From NCBI GenBank assembly GCA_030041435.1, contig JASHNW010000043.1, positions 80,371 through 144,370 of the forward strand: a DNA stretch of 64,000 nucleotides. Direction: 5' to 3'. A program made the position numbers and the translations under genes. This stretch comes from Acidobacteriaceae bacterium. GTDB lineage: Bacteria > Acidobacteriota > Terriglobia > Terriglobales > Acidobacteriaceae. Shown in pieces: positions 34,310 through 43,168 of this stretch; the first letter of the stretch is position 1, and every line of letters starts with the position of its first letter. A model generated the notes under the pieces. It did not search any database. It was not told the DNA's origin and saw nothing but the letters and a program-made list of their open reading frames with translations.

Positions 34310-35056
34310 CTACTCCCAGCGAAACACCCTCGCCGCCAGTGCCGTGCATACCGCAAATACCACCACCAGCGCCGCCACGTCGCCCAGGTGCGCCGACCAC
34401 GCCTCTCCTTTCCAGATGCCCCCCAGCAGCGACACCGCGTAGGTCAGCGGATTCGCTCGCGCCAGCGCATGGAGTCCGCGCGGCAGAGACTGGAGCGGCA
34501 CGAACAGCCCGCACAGCCCCAGCATCGGATACAGAATCGCCGCCCCTATCGGCTGCGCGAATCGCGCCGTCGGCACAATGCTCGCGATCAGAAATCCCAG
34601 CGAGAGAATGCTCCACGTGCTGATCAGCAGCGCCACCGCAAAGCTGATCAGGGGCACGTGCACCGGAATCGGGTAGTAGCGCTTGCTCGCCAGCACCATC
34701 AGCGCCATCGTGACCAGCGTCAGCGCCAGCTTCGCCAGAACATGCGCGGTCAGAATCGTCTGCGGACGCAGCGGCGTGGCCCGCAGCCGCCGCAGAATCC
34801 CGCCCTCGCGGTAGATCGCGATGATCGTCACCAGCGACAGCACCGCGCTCAGCGCGATCAGCACAGCGACGAATGCCGGCAGGTCCACGCTCAAAACCCG
34901 CGTCGCCGCCGCCGTGGGCACGCGCGCGCCGCTGAACCAACGCCCCGCCACCACGAACACCAGCACCGGAAAAAAGATCGACCCAAATGCCCCCAGCGGC
35001 TCGCGCAGGAAGATCTTGATCTCCAGCCATGTCAGTTTCCACAATCCGCGCAACAT
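34310..35056 (-). CDS. ABC-2 type transporter permease
   Basis: A 248-aa integral membrane protein with about six helices. The N-terminus LTWLEIKIFLREPLGAFGSIFFPVLVF and the motif GGILRRLRATPLRP after the second helix are typical of ABC-2 exporters. It lies 19 bp downstream of its ATPase gene, so the two form an export system for a drug, lipid or glycan; the substrate is unknown. Confidence 0.9.
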   Translation of the reverse strand: MLRGLWKLTWLEIKIFLREPLGAFGSIFFPVLVFVVAGRWFSGARVPTAAATRVLSVDLPAFVAVLIALSAVLSLVTIIAIYREGGILRRLRATPLRPQTILTAHVLAKLALTLVTMALMVLASKRYYPIPVHVPLISFAVALLISTWSILSLGFLIASIVPTARFAQPIGAAILYPMLGLCGLFVPLQSLPRGLHALARANPLTYAVSLLGGIWKGEAWSAHLGDVAALVVVFAVCTALAARVFRWE

Positions 35057-35075
35057 GCTCTGCGCCTCGTCTCTC

Positions 35076-36008
35076 TCAATCCCGTATCGAATGCCCCGTC
35101 AGCTTCAGAAACACATCCTCCAGGTTCGGCAGCACGGTGCGAAAATCCGTCACTCGGATCCGGTTCTCCGACAAACACTGGATCACTTCCGTCACAAAAT
35201 CCTCGCCCTGCCCCTCGAGCGTGTAGCGCGCGTCGTGCCGCGTCACCGTCGCCGCGCCCGGCATGGCGCGCAGCCGTTCTTCGGCGCCCGCGCTTTCCGT
35301 GGCCAGCAGCACCGTGCGCGTCGGGCAATGCCGCCGCACCAGCTGCTCCGGCGTTCCTATGTCGATAATTTTTCCGTGCTCCAGAATCGCCACTCGGTCG
35401 CACAGCCGCTCCGCTTCCTCCATCAGATGGGTCGTCATAAAAACCGTCTTGCCACGCTCCCGGATGCCCCGCACCAGCTCCCAGATCGCCCGCCGCGCCT
35501 GCGGATCGAGCCCCGTCGTCAGCTCGTCCAGAAACACCACCTCCGGATCGTTGATCAGCGCCAGAGCGATAAACAGCCGCTGCTTTTGCCCGCCCGACAG
35601 CGTCATGAACCACGCGTCCCGCTTGTTCTCGAGCCCCAGCTGCTCCAGCAGCCGGTCCCCGTCCACCGCATTCGTGTACAGCGACGCCCACAGGTCCAGC
35701 GCTTCCCACACCTTGATGCGCTTCTGTAACTGTGCCTGTTGCAATTGCACGCCGATCCGGTTCTGCAGCGCGTATACGTCGCGGAACGGGTCCAGCCCCA
35801 GGATCGAAATTGTGCCCCCATCCGGCCGGCGCACACCTTCCACGCACTCCATGGTCGTCGTCTTCCCCGCGCCGTTGGGCCCGATCAGCCCGAAGATCTC
35901 CCCCTCGTTCACATCGAACGAAACGTCCGACACAGCCACCGTCGCCCCGTAGCTCTTGCGGATGCCGCGCACCTGAATCACAGGACCAGGAGTCCCGAAA
36001 TCGCCCAT
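35076..36008 (-). CDS. ABC-2 type transporter ATP-binding protein
   Basis: A 310-aa ATPase. Walker A is GPNGAGKTTT, the signature is LSGGQKQR, Walker B is VVFLDELTTGLDP (Leu where most exporters have Pro), and the H-loop is FMTTHLMEEAERL. About 80 extra C-terminal residues are typical of the DrrA/NatA group. The ATG at 36008 starts MGDFGTPGP; an upstream frame has no site. It pairs with the permease gene. Confidence 0.93.
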   Translation of the reverse strand: MGDFGTPGPVIQVRGIRKSYGATVAVSDVSFDVNEGEIFGLIGPNGAGKTTTMECVEGVRRPDGGTISILGLDPFRDVYALQNRIGVQLQQAQLQKRIKVWEALDLWASLYTNAVDGDRLLEQLGLENKRDAWFMTLSGGQKQRLFIALALINDPEVVFLDELTTGLDPQARRAIWELVRGIRERGKTVFMTTHLMEEAERLCDRVAILEHGKIIDIGTPEQLVRRHCPTRTVLLATESAGAEERLRAMPGAATVTRHDARYTLEGQGEDFVTEVIQCLSENRIRVTDFRTVLPNLEDVFLKLTGHSIRD

Positions 36009-36043
36009 AGCTTGCCTGCCCGCATTCTTACACGCGAAGACCC

Positions 36044-36086
36044 GCCATCCTGCGGAGCAACGCAACGAAGGACCTGCGGTTGCAGC
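36044..36086. repeat. Dispersed GGAGCAACGCAACGAAGGACCTGCGG repeat
   Basis: A diverged copy of the family at 29072 and 53492, in the gap between the ABC ATPase and the diguanylate cyclase. Confidence 0.65.
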
Positions 36087-36150
36087 TGCTCTTACTTTTG
36101 CTCTTGTTGTTGCTTTCTACGCGGTCATCCGGAGCGATGCCGGCCGCCGC

Positions 36151-38613
36151 TTACCGCCACGGCCCGTTAGCGCCGCCCGCCACCAGATCCGGCTCCGAGT
36201 AGCTCACCCGGTTCCCGCCCGCCCGCTTGGCCGCGTACATCGCGTGATCCGCGAACTGCATGATCCCGATCGCGCTGCTGCTCGACGAGGGATAAAATGC
36301 CAGCCCGATGCTCACCGCCCCGCGGATCGCGTGCCCTTCTACTGCGAACGGCTCGTCCATCGCATGCACCAGCCGCTCGGCGATGCTGTGCGCGATCTCC
36401 GCATCCTCCAGGTCCGTCAGCACCGCGATGAATTCGTCCCCCCCAATCCTCCCCAGCGTGTCGCACTCCCGCAAACACGCCTTAAACCGCTGCGCCACTT
36501 CGATCAGATACGCGTCCCCCACGCGATGCGTATAGGTGTCGTTCACGTTCTTGAAATCGTCCAGATCCAGATACAGCAGCGCCGCGTGACGCTGGTTCCC
36601 GTGCGCCTGCTCCAGCGCTTCTTCCAGCCTGCGGTGCACCAGCGTGCGGTTCGCCAGCCCCGTCAGCTGATCGTGTTCCGAGCGGTGCAGCACATCCTCG
36701 TACAGCCGCCGGTTGTCGATCGCGATGGCCGCCAGATTGCACCCGAACTCAAAGGCCTCCATGTTCAGCGGCAGCGCATCGCCGTCGCCGCCCTCGAACG
36801 TCATCGTGCCCAGCACTTCCCCGCGGCTCGACTGGATCGGCCGCGACCACACATTGCGCGCCGGGTTCGGTCCCACCAGTCCGTGGCTGCGCACCGCCTC
36901 CGCGCATGCCTCCTCGCTCTCCGTTGGATCCAGATCCGCCAGCCGCGCAATCGTCTCCGGCCTCAGGTGCGAGCGCGTCATCAGCACCAGTCGTCGATTC
37001 TCCAGCACGTGCGTGTGGCCCCTCCGTCCCCCCCACATCTCGTCGGCGTACGCCTGGATCGCCGCCAGCACGATCGGCAGGGGCTGGAAGCTGTTGATCA
37101 GTTCCAGAATGCGGCTCCGCTGCTGCTCCATCCGCGCCAGCGTGCTCATTCGCGACATTTCCTGTTCGCTCTTTTGCCGCAGCTGCTTCTCCTTCTCCAG
37201 CAGCCGCAGGCGCATCCGCAAACCCCACGCCAGCGCCAGCAGCGCGAATCCCAGAATCGCCGACGTCACCACAAACAGGTGCTCCAGCGTCCACCACGAT
37301 GCCTTCGCCACCACCACGATGTCCCCCGGCGACCGCACCTGCACCTGTATGCTCTCCACCGCGCCCCAGAACCCCCGCACGTGCACCATGCACACGCCCG
37401 TCGCGCGGATCCGCGCCCCCCGTGCATACGTGGGGAAGGGATCCACATCGCTCACCCGCTTGCGGAAGACCACCGGAAACACGCTGTTGCCGGAGCGCAG
37501 AATGATCGTGTCCAAATGGCTTTCCCGCGTCTGCGAGATCGCCTCGCCTTCAATGCTCACCAGCTTGTTGTCGTACAGCCCCGTCATCGCGTCGGCGAAA
37601 GTGATCGCGCGCGGCGTCACCGCCACCTCGCCCGGCACGATGGAGAACTGCCCCGAGTCCAAGCCCGCCACGCCATCTACCGCCGTAGCGAATCCCGTCA
37701 CCTCCACCCGCCGCCCGATGCCCACCGGATCCGTCTGCCGCGTTTCCACCAGCAGGCTGCTGTCCCCATCCTGCACTACCAGCTTTTCCCCTGGATCGTA
37801 TAGCGTCACCATCCCCGACGTGAACACGCGTTGCCGGTCCCTCAGCGCTTCATTCGATTTCAGCAGCGCCGCCAGCGGCATCAGTTCGTGTCCCTCCGTC
37901 CCAGCATCGCCCGCATGCACCACATGGATCGCATCGCTGCTCGACACATTCATCCGCAGTCCCAGAATGCGGTCGTTTGTCACGTCGTACGATCCGCCCA
38001 GCGCCCCCGTCACCCGCACCGTCGCGTCCAGCAGCCGGCTCGGAGAGAACTCCGGATAATCCCGCACCACCACGTCGATCATCTTGCCGCCGTCTTCCAT
38101 GCGCAGCAGGTACAGGCTCGATCCCGCCGTCGCCTGGTACGACGCCGCCCGCACGATTCCCTGCATGGTCACGTAGCGGCAGTCGTTCTCCGGCTTCACT
38201 GCTTCCTGATAGCTGAGAAACGCCGGCTGCGGCAGCGGCGCCTTGCCCGTCACCTCAATCGACGTAGCCACAATCTGCGTGCTGTAGCTCGCTCCCGTCC
38301 TGCCCTTCACCACCACCCGCGATCCCGGCGCAATCGAGTACTTCCTGTCCGGCTGCACATAGATCCAGCCGTTGCCTTCCTCGATAAAGACATCGCCTTC
38401 CGCGGGATTGCTGTACGTCACCACGCCGGTCACGTCCACCGGCAGTGCCTTCGCCGCTTCCGCCGCACTCAGCCCACGCACTGCCGCGACATTGGTAAGC
38501 GGCTTCTGCGCAGACTGCGCCTCCAGCGGCGCCCAAGCCAGCAGCAGCACCAGCACCGATAACACCCGCAGGGTATTCACCCGGATTCGCCTGATTGTTC
38601 CCATTACCACCAT
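36151..38613 (-). CDS. Sensor diguanylate cyclase with OB-fold-like periplasmic domains, copy 1
   Basis: An 820-aa protein. It has a signal or anchor (VLSVLVLLLAWAPLEAQS), then about 400 periplasmic residues containing repeated OB-fold-like units (VTGVVTYSNPAEGDVFIEE, ASYQATAGSSLYLLRMEDG, VTLYDPGEKLVVQDG). A membrane helix follows near 440-460, then a coiled coil, a GAF-like region, and a GGDEF domain with GRIGGDEF near 725. An RECD inhibitory-site motif lies five residues before GGDEF. The intact GGDEF predicts c-di-GMP synthesis with product inhibition. Start is ATG 38613; ATG 38667 has a good GAGGGTGGG site and is an alternative. Confidence 0.9.
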   Translation of the reverse strand: MVVMGTIRRIRVNTLRVLSVLVLLLAWAPLEAQSAQKPLTNVAAVRGLSAAEAAKALPVDVTGVVTYSNPAEGDVFIEEGNGWIYVQPDRKYSIAPGSRVVVKGRTGASYSTQIVATSIEVTGKAPLPQPAFLSYQEAVKPENDCRYVTMQGIVRAASYQATAGSSLYLLRMEDGGKMIDVVVRDYPEFSPSRLLDATVRVTGALGGSYDVTNDRILGLRMNVSSSDAIHVVHAGDAGTEGHELMPLAALLKSNEALRDRQRVFTSGMVTLYDPGEKLVVQDGDSSLLVETRQTDPVGIGRRVEVTGFATAVDGVAGLDSGQFSIVPGEVAVTPRAITFADAMTGLYDNKLVSIEGEAISQTRESHLDTIILRSGNSVFPVVFRKRVSDVDPFPTYARGARIRATGVCMVHVRGFWGAVESIQVQVRSPGDIVVVAKASWWTLEHLFVVTSAILGFALLALAWGLRMRLRLLEKEKQLRQKSEQEMSRMSTLARMEQQRSRILELINSFQPLPIVLAAIQAYADEMWGGRRGHTHVLENRRLVLMTRSHLRPETIARLADLDPTESEEACAEAVRSHGLVGPNPARNVWSRPIQSSRGEVLGTMTFEGGDGDALPLNMEAFEFGCNLAAIAIDNRRLYEDVLHRSEHDQLTGLANRTLVHRRLEEALEQAHGNQRHAALLYLDLDDFKNVNDTYTHRVGDAYLIEVAQRFKACLRECDTLGRIGGDEFIAVLTDLEDAEIAHSIAERLVHAMDEPFAVEGHAIRGAVSIGLAFYPSSSSSAIGIMQFADHAMYAAKRAGGNRVSYSEPDLVAGGANGPWR

Positions 38614-38773
38614 CGGTCGATAAAAATGTCCTGCATTATCATCGGGATTCCCGCTCGTCTCTAACATCCCACCCTCGGGTAACACACCTCGCACCAAAGT
38701 AATGCCTCGTCCGGTCAGATAACCTCCGGAGCCCTCGGAACCCGAAGCAGACCCATGCGCCGCAGACGCGCCC

Positions 38774-38815
38774 CTGTGCTCTGTGCCCTGTGTTCTGTAC
38801 TCTGTGCTCTGTACC
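38774..38815. repeat. Heptamer array 13 (6 units)
   Basis: CTGTGCT, CTGTGCC, CTGTGTT, CTGTACT, CTGTGCT, CTGTACC in phase, about 60 bp upstream of the alaC start. Confidence 0.9.
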
Positions 38816-38875
38816 CGGGTCCCTGGCGCGCCGTCGTCCCTCGCAGGGTGGTTGTACCCTGTACTCGAGGATCCC

Positions 38876-40087
38876 GTGCACGAATTTCCCCGTATCAAGC
38901 GCCTGCCCGCCTACGTCTTCAACATCACCGGCGAGCTCAAGGCCGCCGCCCGCCGCCGCGGCGAAGACATCATCGACTTCGGCATGGGCAATCCCGACGG
39001 CGCCACCCCCCAGCACATCGTCGACAAGATGATCGAGGCCGCGCGCCGCCCGGAAACCCACCGCTACTCCCTCTCCAAAGGCATTCCCCGCCTGCGCCGC
39101 GCCATCTGCAACTGGTATGCCCAGCGCTACAACGTCGCCCTCGACCCCAACACAGAAGCCATCGTCACCATCGGCTCCAAAGAGGGCATCGCCCACCTCT
39201 GCCTCGCCACCATGGACCAGGGCGACGTCGTCCTCGTCCCCAATCCCTCCTATCCCATCCACATCTACGGCCCCGTCATCGCCGGCGCCAACATCCGCAG
39301 CATCCCCGTCCACGACGCCAACGCCTTCCTCGCCGAGCTGGAACACATCATCCCGCTCATGGTGCCGCGCCCGAAGATGCTCATCCTCAACTTCCCCGCC
39401 AACCCCACCACCCAGTGTGTCGACCTCGCCTTCTTCCAGCGCGTCGTCGACCTCTGCCGCCAGCACGAAATCTGGCTCGTCCACGATCTCGCCTATGCCG
39501 ACATTGTTTACGACGGATACCGCGCCCCCTCCATCCTCGAAGTCCCCGGCGCCAAAGATATCGCCGTCGAGTTCTTCACCCTCTCCAAGAGCTACAACAT
39601 GCCCGGCTGGCGCGTCGGCTTCATGGTCGGCAATCCCGAACTCGTCGCCGCCCTCGCCCGCCTCAAGTCTTACTTCGACTACGGCACTTTCACGCCCATC
39701 CAGGTCGCGTCCATCCTCGCTCTCGAAGGCCCCCAGGAATGTGTAACGGAAATCTGTGACAATTACCGCCGCCGCCGCGACGCCCTCGTCCAGGGCCTCA
39801 ACAAAGCCGGCTGGGAAGTAGCGTCGCCGAAGGCGACCATGTTCGTCTGGGCGCCCATCCCCGAACCGTACCGCTCCCTCGGCTCACTGGAATTCTCCAC
39901 GCGCCTCCTTCAGGAAGCGAAAGTCGCCGTCAGCCCCGGCATCGGCTTCGGAGAATACGGCGACGGCCACGTCCGCTTCGCCCTAATCGAAAACGAAGAA
40001 CGCACAAGACAGGCATTACGCGGGATACGGCACATGTTTCAGAAAGATGGGGTCACCCCCGCCGCACCTGCCACTCCCAGCCACTAA
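38876..40087 (+). CDS. alaC: PLP-dependent alanine/aspartate aminotransferase (AlaC-type)
   Basis: A 403-aa class I/II aminotransferase. Seen: [34 protein letters not shown] (in sections), [31 protein letters not shown], and [15 protein letters not shown] with the PLP-binding Lys. The N-terminus closely follows AlaC (YfdZ), a glutamate-pyruvate transaminase; LL-diaminopimelate aminotransferase relatives are similar. It starts at GTG 38876 with GAGG five bases before it; the frame upstream is made of heptamer repeats and is not coding. Confidence 0.9.
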   Translation: MHEFPRIKRLPAYVFNITGELKAAARRRGEDIIDFGMGNPDGATPQHIVDKMIEAARRPETHRYSLSKGIPRLRRAICNWYAQRYNVALDPNTEAIVTIGSKEGIAHLCLATMDQGDVVLVPNPSYPIHIYGPVIAGANIRSIPVHDANAFLAELEHIIPLMVPRPKMLILNFPANPTTQCVDLAFFQRVVDLCRQHEIWLVHDLAYADIVYDGYRAPSILEVPGAKDIAVEFFTLSKSYNMPGWRVGFMVGNPELVAALARLKSYFDYGTFTPIQVASILALEGPQECVTEICDNYRRRRDALVQGLNKAGWEVASPKATMFVWAPIPEPYRSLGSLEFSTRLLQEAKVAVSPGIGFGEYGDGHVRFALIENEERTRQALRGIRHMFQKDGVTPAAPATPSH

Positions 40088-40223
40088 TATCCGATCTCCA
40101 AGAGAATCGGAAATCCATATCTGCCTAAGACGGGAGATAACGGGACGCCCCTTCCGGAAAACGGAGGTGTATACTACTGGCCGCATAACCTTCAAATTCA
40201 GATAAGCCGTCCCCGTCGAACCC

Positions 40224-40251
40224 GAGAGGTGAGAGGCGAGAGCTAAGAGCT
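40224..40251. repeat. Heptamer array 14 (4 units, purine-rich strand)
   Basis: GAGAGGT, GAGAGGC, GAGAGCT, AAGAGCT, ending directly at the ATG of the 48-aa ORF. It is the only array with the purine-rich strand on the plus side, and it supplies GAGAGG-type ribosome-binding sequence. Confidence 0.8.
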
Positions 40252-40398
40252 ATGTGTGCGGCCTTCCGTCGCAAACGTGAGACAAGGCGCTTCTGCCATG
40301 ATTGCGGGCGGGGCTGGTGTGAAGGCGAGCACGGAAACTTTGCTTACAGCGTCGGCAAGTGTATCGTATGCGGCCTGCATAAAAAGGACAGGCCGTAG
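40252..40398 (+). CDS. 48-aa protein with two Cys pairs, zinc-ribbon-like
   Basis: It begins MCAAFRRKRETRRFC and has CHDCGRGWC in the first half and CIVCGLHKKDRP at the end. The two CxxC pairs about 22 residues apart fit a small zinc ribbon. The ORF starts at the end of a purine-rich heptamer array that can act as its ribosome-binding site. No family is recognised. It lies between alaC and a membrane-anchored orphan gene in an AT-richer patch. Confidence 0.6.
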   Translation: MCAAFRRKRETRRFCHDCGRGWCEGEHGNFAYSVGKCIVCGLHKKDRP

Positions 40399-40481
40399 GA
40401 GTTTAGGCGCCCCACAACTGCCCCGCCCGATCAGGAGCGGCCGGCAACCCCTGTCAACCCGCTGTATTCAGGAGAGTCCCC

Positions 40482-40994
40482 ATGGGCATAAAAGAATTCT
40501 GGACTGTCGCACGAAAACGCCCGGTAACAGCGCTGGCCCTTGTGCTGCTTTGGATCGCTTCAACCATTGGGTGGGAAGTTATTCACCCCAAGCTCTTAGC
40601 GCTGCTGCAGCCGCCACCCCCATTTTCTCACCTGGGGGGCGAATATACAGGAACAATCTACGGAAGCGGGCAGTTCGACCTTTGCTTCGTGGAAGACGAG
40701 GCCCATCCCAGCACACATGAGTATGACGTCCGGGGGACGATGCTATTCGCTTCGGGAGCTTACGTGGACTATAAGGGGAGCACCTCGGGAAATAGGCTCG
40801 ATATGAAGTATGCACGCGGCGGGAATTCAGCCGTATCTGACAACGGTACGGCGACATTCTACGCACCGAAGTCAGGCAAGGGTCCAGTCGAAGGCTACTA
40901 TGTCAGCAAGAGATTTCCCGAAAATCGGCAGAATCTGATGCTGACAAAAATCGCAGGCAACTGCAGGCTGGCTAACTGGGGGCAAGGTTGGTGA
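40482..40994 (+). CDS. Membrane-anchored orphan protein, 170 aa
   Basis: CAGGAGAG precedes the ATG. The N-terminus has a membrane helix (PVTALALVLLWIASTIGWEV); the remaining 135 residues (HLGGEYTGTIYGSGQFDLCF, ASGAYVDYKGSTSGNRLDM, GPVEGYYVSKRFPENRQNL) look like a small extracytoplasmic beta domain. No family is recognised. G+C is lower than in the neighbours. Its stop codon overlaps the GNAT start by one base. Confidence 0.7.
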   Translation: MGIKEFWTVARKRPVTALALVLLWIASTIGWEVIHPKLLALLQPPPPFSHLGGEYTGTIYGSGQFDLCFVEDEAHPSTHEYDVRGTMLFASGAYVDYKGSTSGNRLDMKYARGGNSAVSDNGTATFYAPKSGKGPVEGYYVSKRFPENRQNLMLTKIAGNCRLANWGQGW

Positions 40995-41881
40995 TGGCGT
41001 CGCATCGAGCCGCCCCGATCCAAGCCGCCCTCACCACCCGCCGCGCCACGCCCGAAGACGCCCCCGTCTGCGGCCGCATCTGCTACGACGCCTTCTCAGC
41101 CATCAGCGCCCAGCACAACTTCCCGTGCGACCTGCCCAGCGCTGAAGTCGCTGCCGGCTTCATGACGATGCTCTTCAGCACGCCCGGCTTCTACGGCGTC
41201 GTCGCCGAGCTCGACGGCCGCATCGTCGGCAGCAACGTCCTCGAAGAGCGCTCCATCGTCATGGGCGTCGGCCCCATCACCGTCGATCCCACCGTGCAAA
41301 ACGCCGGCGTCGGCCGCCGCCTCATGCTCGACGTCCTCCAGCGCGCCCGCTCGCAGCACGCCGCCGGAGTTCGCCTCGTCCAGGCCGCCTTTCACAATCG
41401 CTCGCTCTCGCTCTATGCCAGCCTCGGCTTCGATGTCCGCGAGCCGCTCAGCTGCATCCAGGGCAAGCCGCGCCAACGTTCCATCGCCGGCTGCGCAGTC
41501 CGCCCCGCCACGCCCGCCGACCTCGACCCCTGCAACGCGCTCTCCCACCGCGTCCACGGATTCGACCGCGGCGCCGATCTCGCCCATTGCATCGAGCGCG
41601 GCACGGCCCTCGTTGTGGAGCGAGGCGGCCGCATCACCGGTTACTCCAGCCATCTCGGTTTCTTCGGCCACACCACCTGCGAAGCCAACCAGGACCTCCA
41701 GGCCCTGCTCGCTTCCGTCGACTCCTACGGCGGACCCGGCATCCTTCTCCCCTCGCGCAATACCGAGATGCTCCGCTGGTGCCTCGCCCATGGTCTGCGC
41801 GTCACCCAACCCATGACGCTCATGTCCATGGGCCTCTACAACGATCCCCGCGGCGCCTGGCTCCCCTCCATCACCTTCTGA
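40994..41881 (+). CDS. GNAT-family N-acetyltransferase with two domains
   Basis: A 295-aa protein. The first GNAT domain (about 1-145) has RRATPEDAPVCGRICYDAF, DGRIVGSNVLEERSIVMGVGPITVDP and VQNAGVGRRLMLDVL (the acetyl-CoA loop). The second part (about 155-290) starts VRPATPADLDPCNALS and ends in a degenerate GNAT fold. The acceptor is unknown. ATG 40994 overlaps the TGA of the gene before it. Confidence 0.85.
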   Translation: MASHRAAPIQAALTTRRATPEDAPVCGRICYDAFSAISAQHNFPCDLPSAEVAAGFMTMLFSTPGFYGVVAELDGRIVGSNVLEERSIVMGVGPITVDPTVQNAGVGRRLMLDVLQRARSQHAAGVRLVQAAFHNRSLSLYASLGFDVREPLSCIQGKPRQRSIAGCAVRPATPADLDPCNALSHRVHGFDRGADLAHCIERGTALVVERGGRITGYSSHLGFFGHTTCEANQDLQALLASVDSYGGPGILLPSRNTEMLRWCLAHGLRVTQPMTLMSMGLYNDPRGAWLPSITF

Positions 41882-42050
41882 TCCCGGAACTGTGCACTCG
41901 GTCCCCCTCCCCCATTGGTAACCCTACCTCCCCACCCTTAGCCACTCGCAGCCGTGCCCAATGAGAGCTTGATCGAAACGATAAGGGGATTGGTGACAGC
42001 GGTAATAACTGCAATGATCGCTCCATCTAACCCAAAAGAAGGATGGCGTT

Positions 42051-42260
42051 ATGAGATCTGCCTGGGTTTGTTTCTGGTTCGCGTTGGGGGCAGTCGAAAT
42101 TGGGCTGACCCTCTGGTCCCACTCAGCAACGTTTCTCGAGATCGGCGCCGCTGTCCCGGTCATGATCGCTTACAACCTGCTCCGCGCCCGGTCCGGCGCG
42201 CACACAACCGTACATCTTTCCCTCGACGAGGTCACCCAGCCAACCCCTGTCATCGGATAG
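42051..42260 (+). CDS. Small membrane protein, 69 aa
   Basis: AAGGATGGCGTT precedes the ATG with good spacing. Two hydrophobic stretches (AWVCFWFALGAVEIGLTLW and FLEIGAAVPVMIAYNLL) suggest a hairpin membrane protein, followed by a short soluble tail. No family is recognised. A longer overlapping frame from GTG 41954 was not accepted. Confidence 0.6.
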   Translation: MRSAWVCFWFALGAVEIGLTLWSHSATFLEIGAAVPVMIAYNLLRARSGAHTTVHLSLDEVTQPTPVIG

Positions 42261-42335
42261 CGCCATATGGTGCGCCGTTCCACGGAGCGAAGGCCCTGCA
42301 CCAAACAGGGACTCCACTTCCCCCCGCACCGCCCC

Positions 42336-42398
42336 CCTGGACGCTGATCGCTGAACGCTGAACGCTCCCTGAGCCCTGCACCCTGAGCCCTATCCCCT
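42336..42398. repeat. Heptamer array 15 (9 units, mixed subfamilies)
   Basis: CCTGGAC, GCTGATC, GCTGAAC twice, GCTCCCT, GAGCCCT, GCACCCT, GAGCCCT, ATCCCCT. The GCTGAAC and GAGCCCT subfamilies are joined in one phase, about 40 bp before the MOSC gene. Confidence 0.92.
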
Positions 42399-42439
42399 GT
42401 TCCCCCGCTCCCTCGCGCCGCCTTCCACATCCAATCCCT

Positions 42440-43096
42440 ATGCAGCTCCTCTCCCTCAACGTCGGCCTGCCCCGCCAGGTTCCCTGGCACGGCACTCAGG
42501 TCACGACCTCCATCTTCAAGGAGCCCGTCGCCGGCCGCGTCGCCCTCCGCACTCTCAATCTCGATGGCGACCGCCAGTCCGACCTCACCGTCCACGGCGG
42601 CCCCGCCAAAGCCGTCTACTGCTACCCCATCGCGCACTATGAGTACTGGAAGGCCCAGCTCCCCGGCCACCCGCTCCCCATGGGCGTCTTCGGCGAAAAC
42701 TTTACCGTCGAAAGCCCCCTCGAGGACGACGTCCACATCGGCGACCGCTTCGCCGTCGGCTCAGCAGAACTCGTCGTCACCCAGCCGCGCCTGCCCTGTT
42801 ACAAGCTCGGCATCCGCTTCGCGTCCGACGACATGGTCCGCCGCTTTCTCGCGAGCGGCCGCACCGGCTATTACGTCGCCGTCGCTCGCGAAGGCGAGGC
42901 AGGCGCCGGTGACGCCATCGCCTGGCTCAGCCGCGACCCCGCCGCCGTGCCCGTCTCCGCCATCACCCGCCTCTACATCGCGAAGGAATTCACGCCCGAC
43001 GACGCGGGCCGCGTCCGCCATGCCCTCACCGTCGACGCGCTGCCTGCCTCCTGGAAGAATTACTTCCGCGAAAAGCTCACCCGTCTTGCAGCGTAG
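42440..43096 (+). CDS. MOSC-domain protein (YiiM-like)
   Basis: A 218-aa protein. Seen: LNLDGDRQSDLTVHGGPAKAVYCYP, MGVFGENFTVE, VHIGDRFAVGSAELVVTQPRLPCYKLGIRF with the conserved Cys of sulfur-carrying MOSC proteins, and a C-terminal tail as in YiiM. Relatives reduce N-hydroxylated bases or carry sulfur with the molybdenum cofactor. It may relate to molybdenum enzymes such as IorAB, but there is no direct link. Confidence 0.9.
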   Translation: MQLLSLNVGLPRQVPWHGTQVTTSIFKEPVAGRVALRTLNLDGDRQSDLTVHGGPAKAVYCYPIAHYEYWKAQLPGHPLPMGVFGENFTVESPLEDDVHIGDRFAVGSAELVVTQPRLPCYKLGIRFASDDMVRRFLASGRTGYYVAVAREGEAGAGDAIAWLSRDPAAVPVSAITRLYIAKEFTPDDAGRVRHALTVDALPASWKNYFREKLTRLAA

Positions 43097-43168
43097 CGAA
43101 GCAGGAGTCGAGCGGCGGCCTCAGCCGTGAGGACCAACAACGATTCCCGCCCGCTGACGCAGCACGAA

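Noticed and set aside
38614..38898. N-terminal extension of the first diguanylate cyclase
   Set aside because: The extension is encoded by heptamer and other repeats ([15 protein letters not shown] peptides); starts at 38613 or 38667 fit better.
41954..42361. A 135-codon plus-strand frame overlapping the 69-aa membrane protein
   Set aside because: The first residues look plausible, but it continues as low-complexity sequence in the wrong frame of the better-supported small gene.
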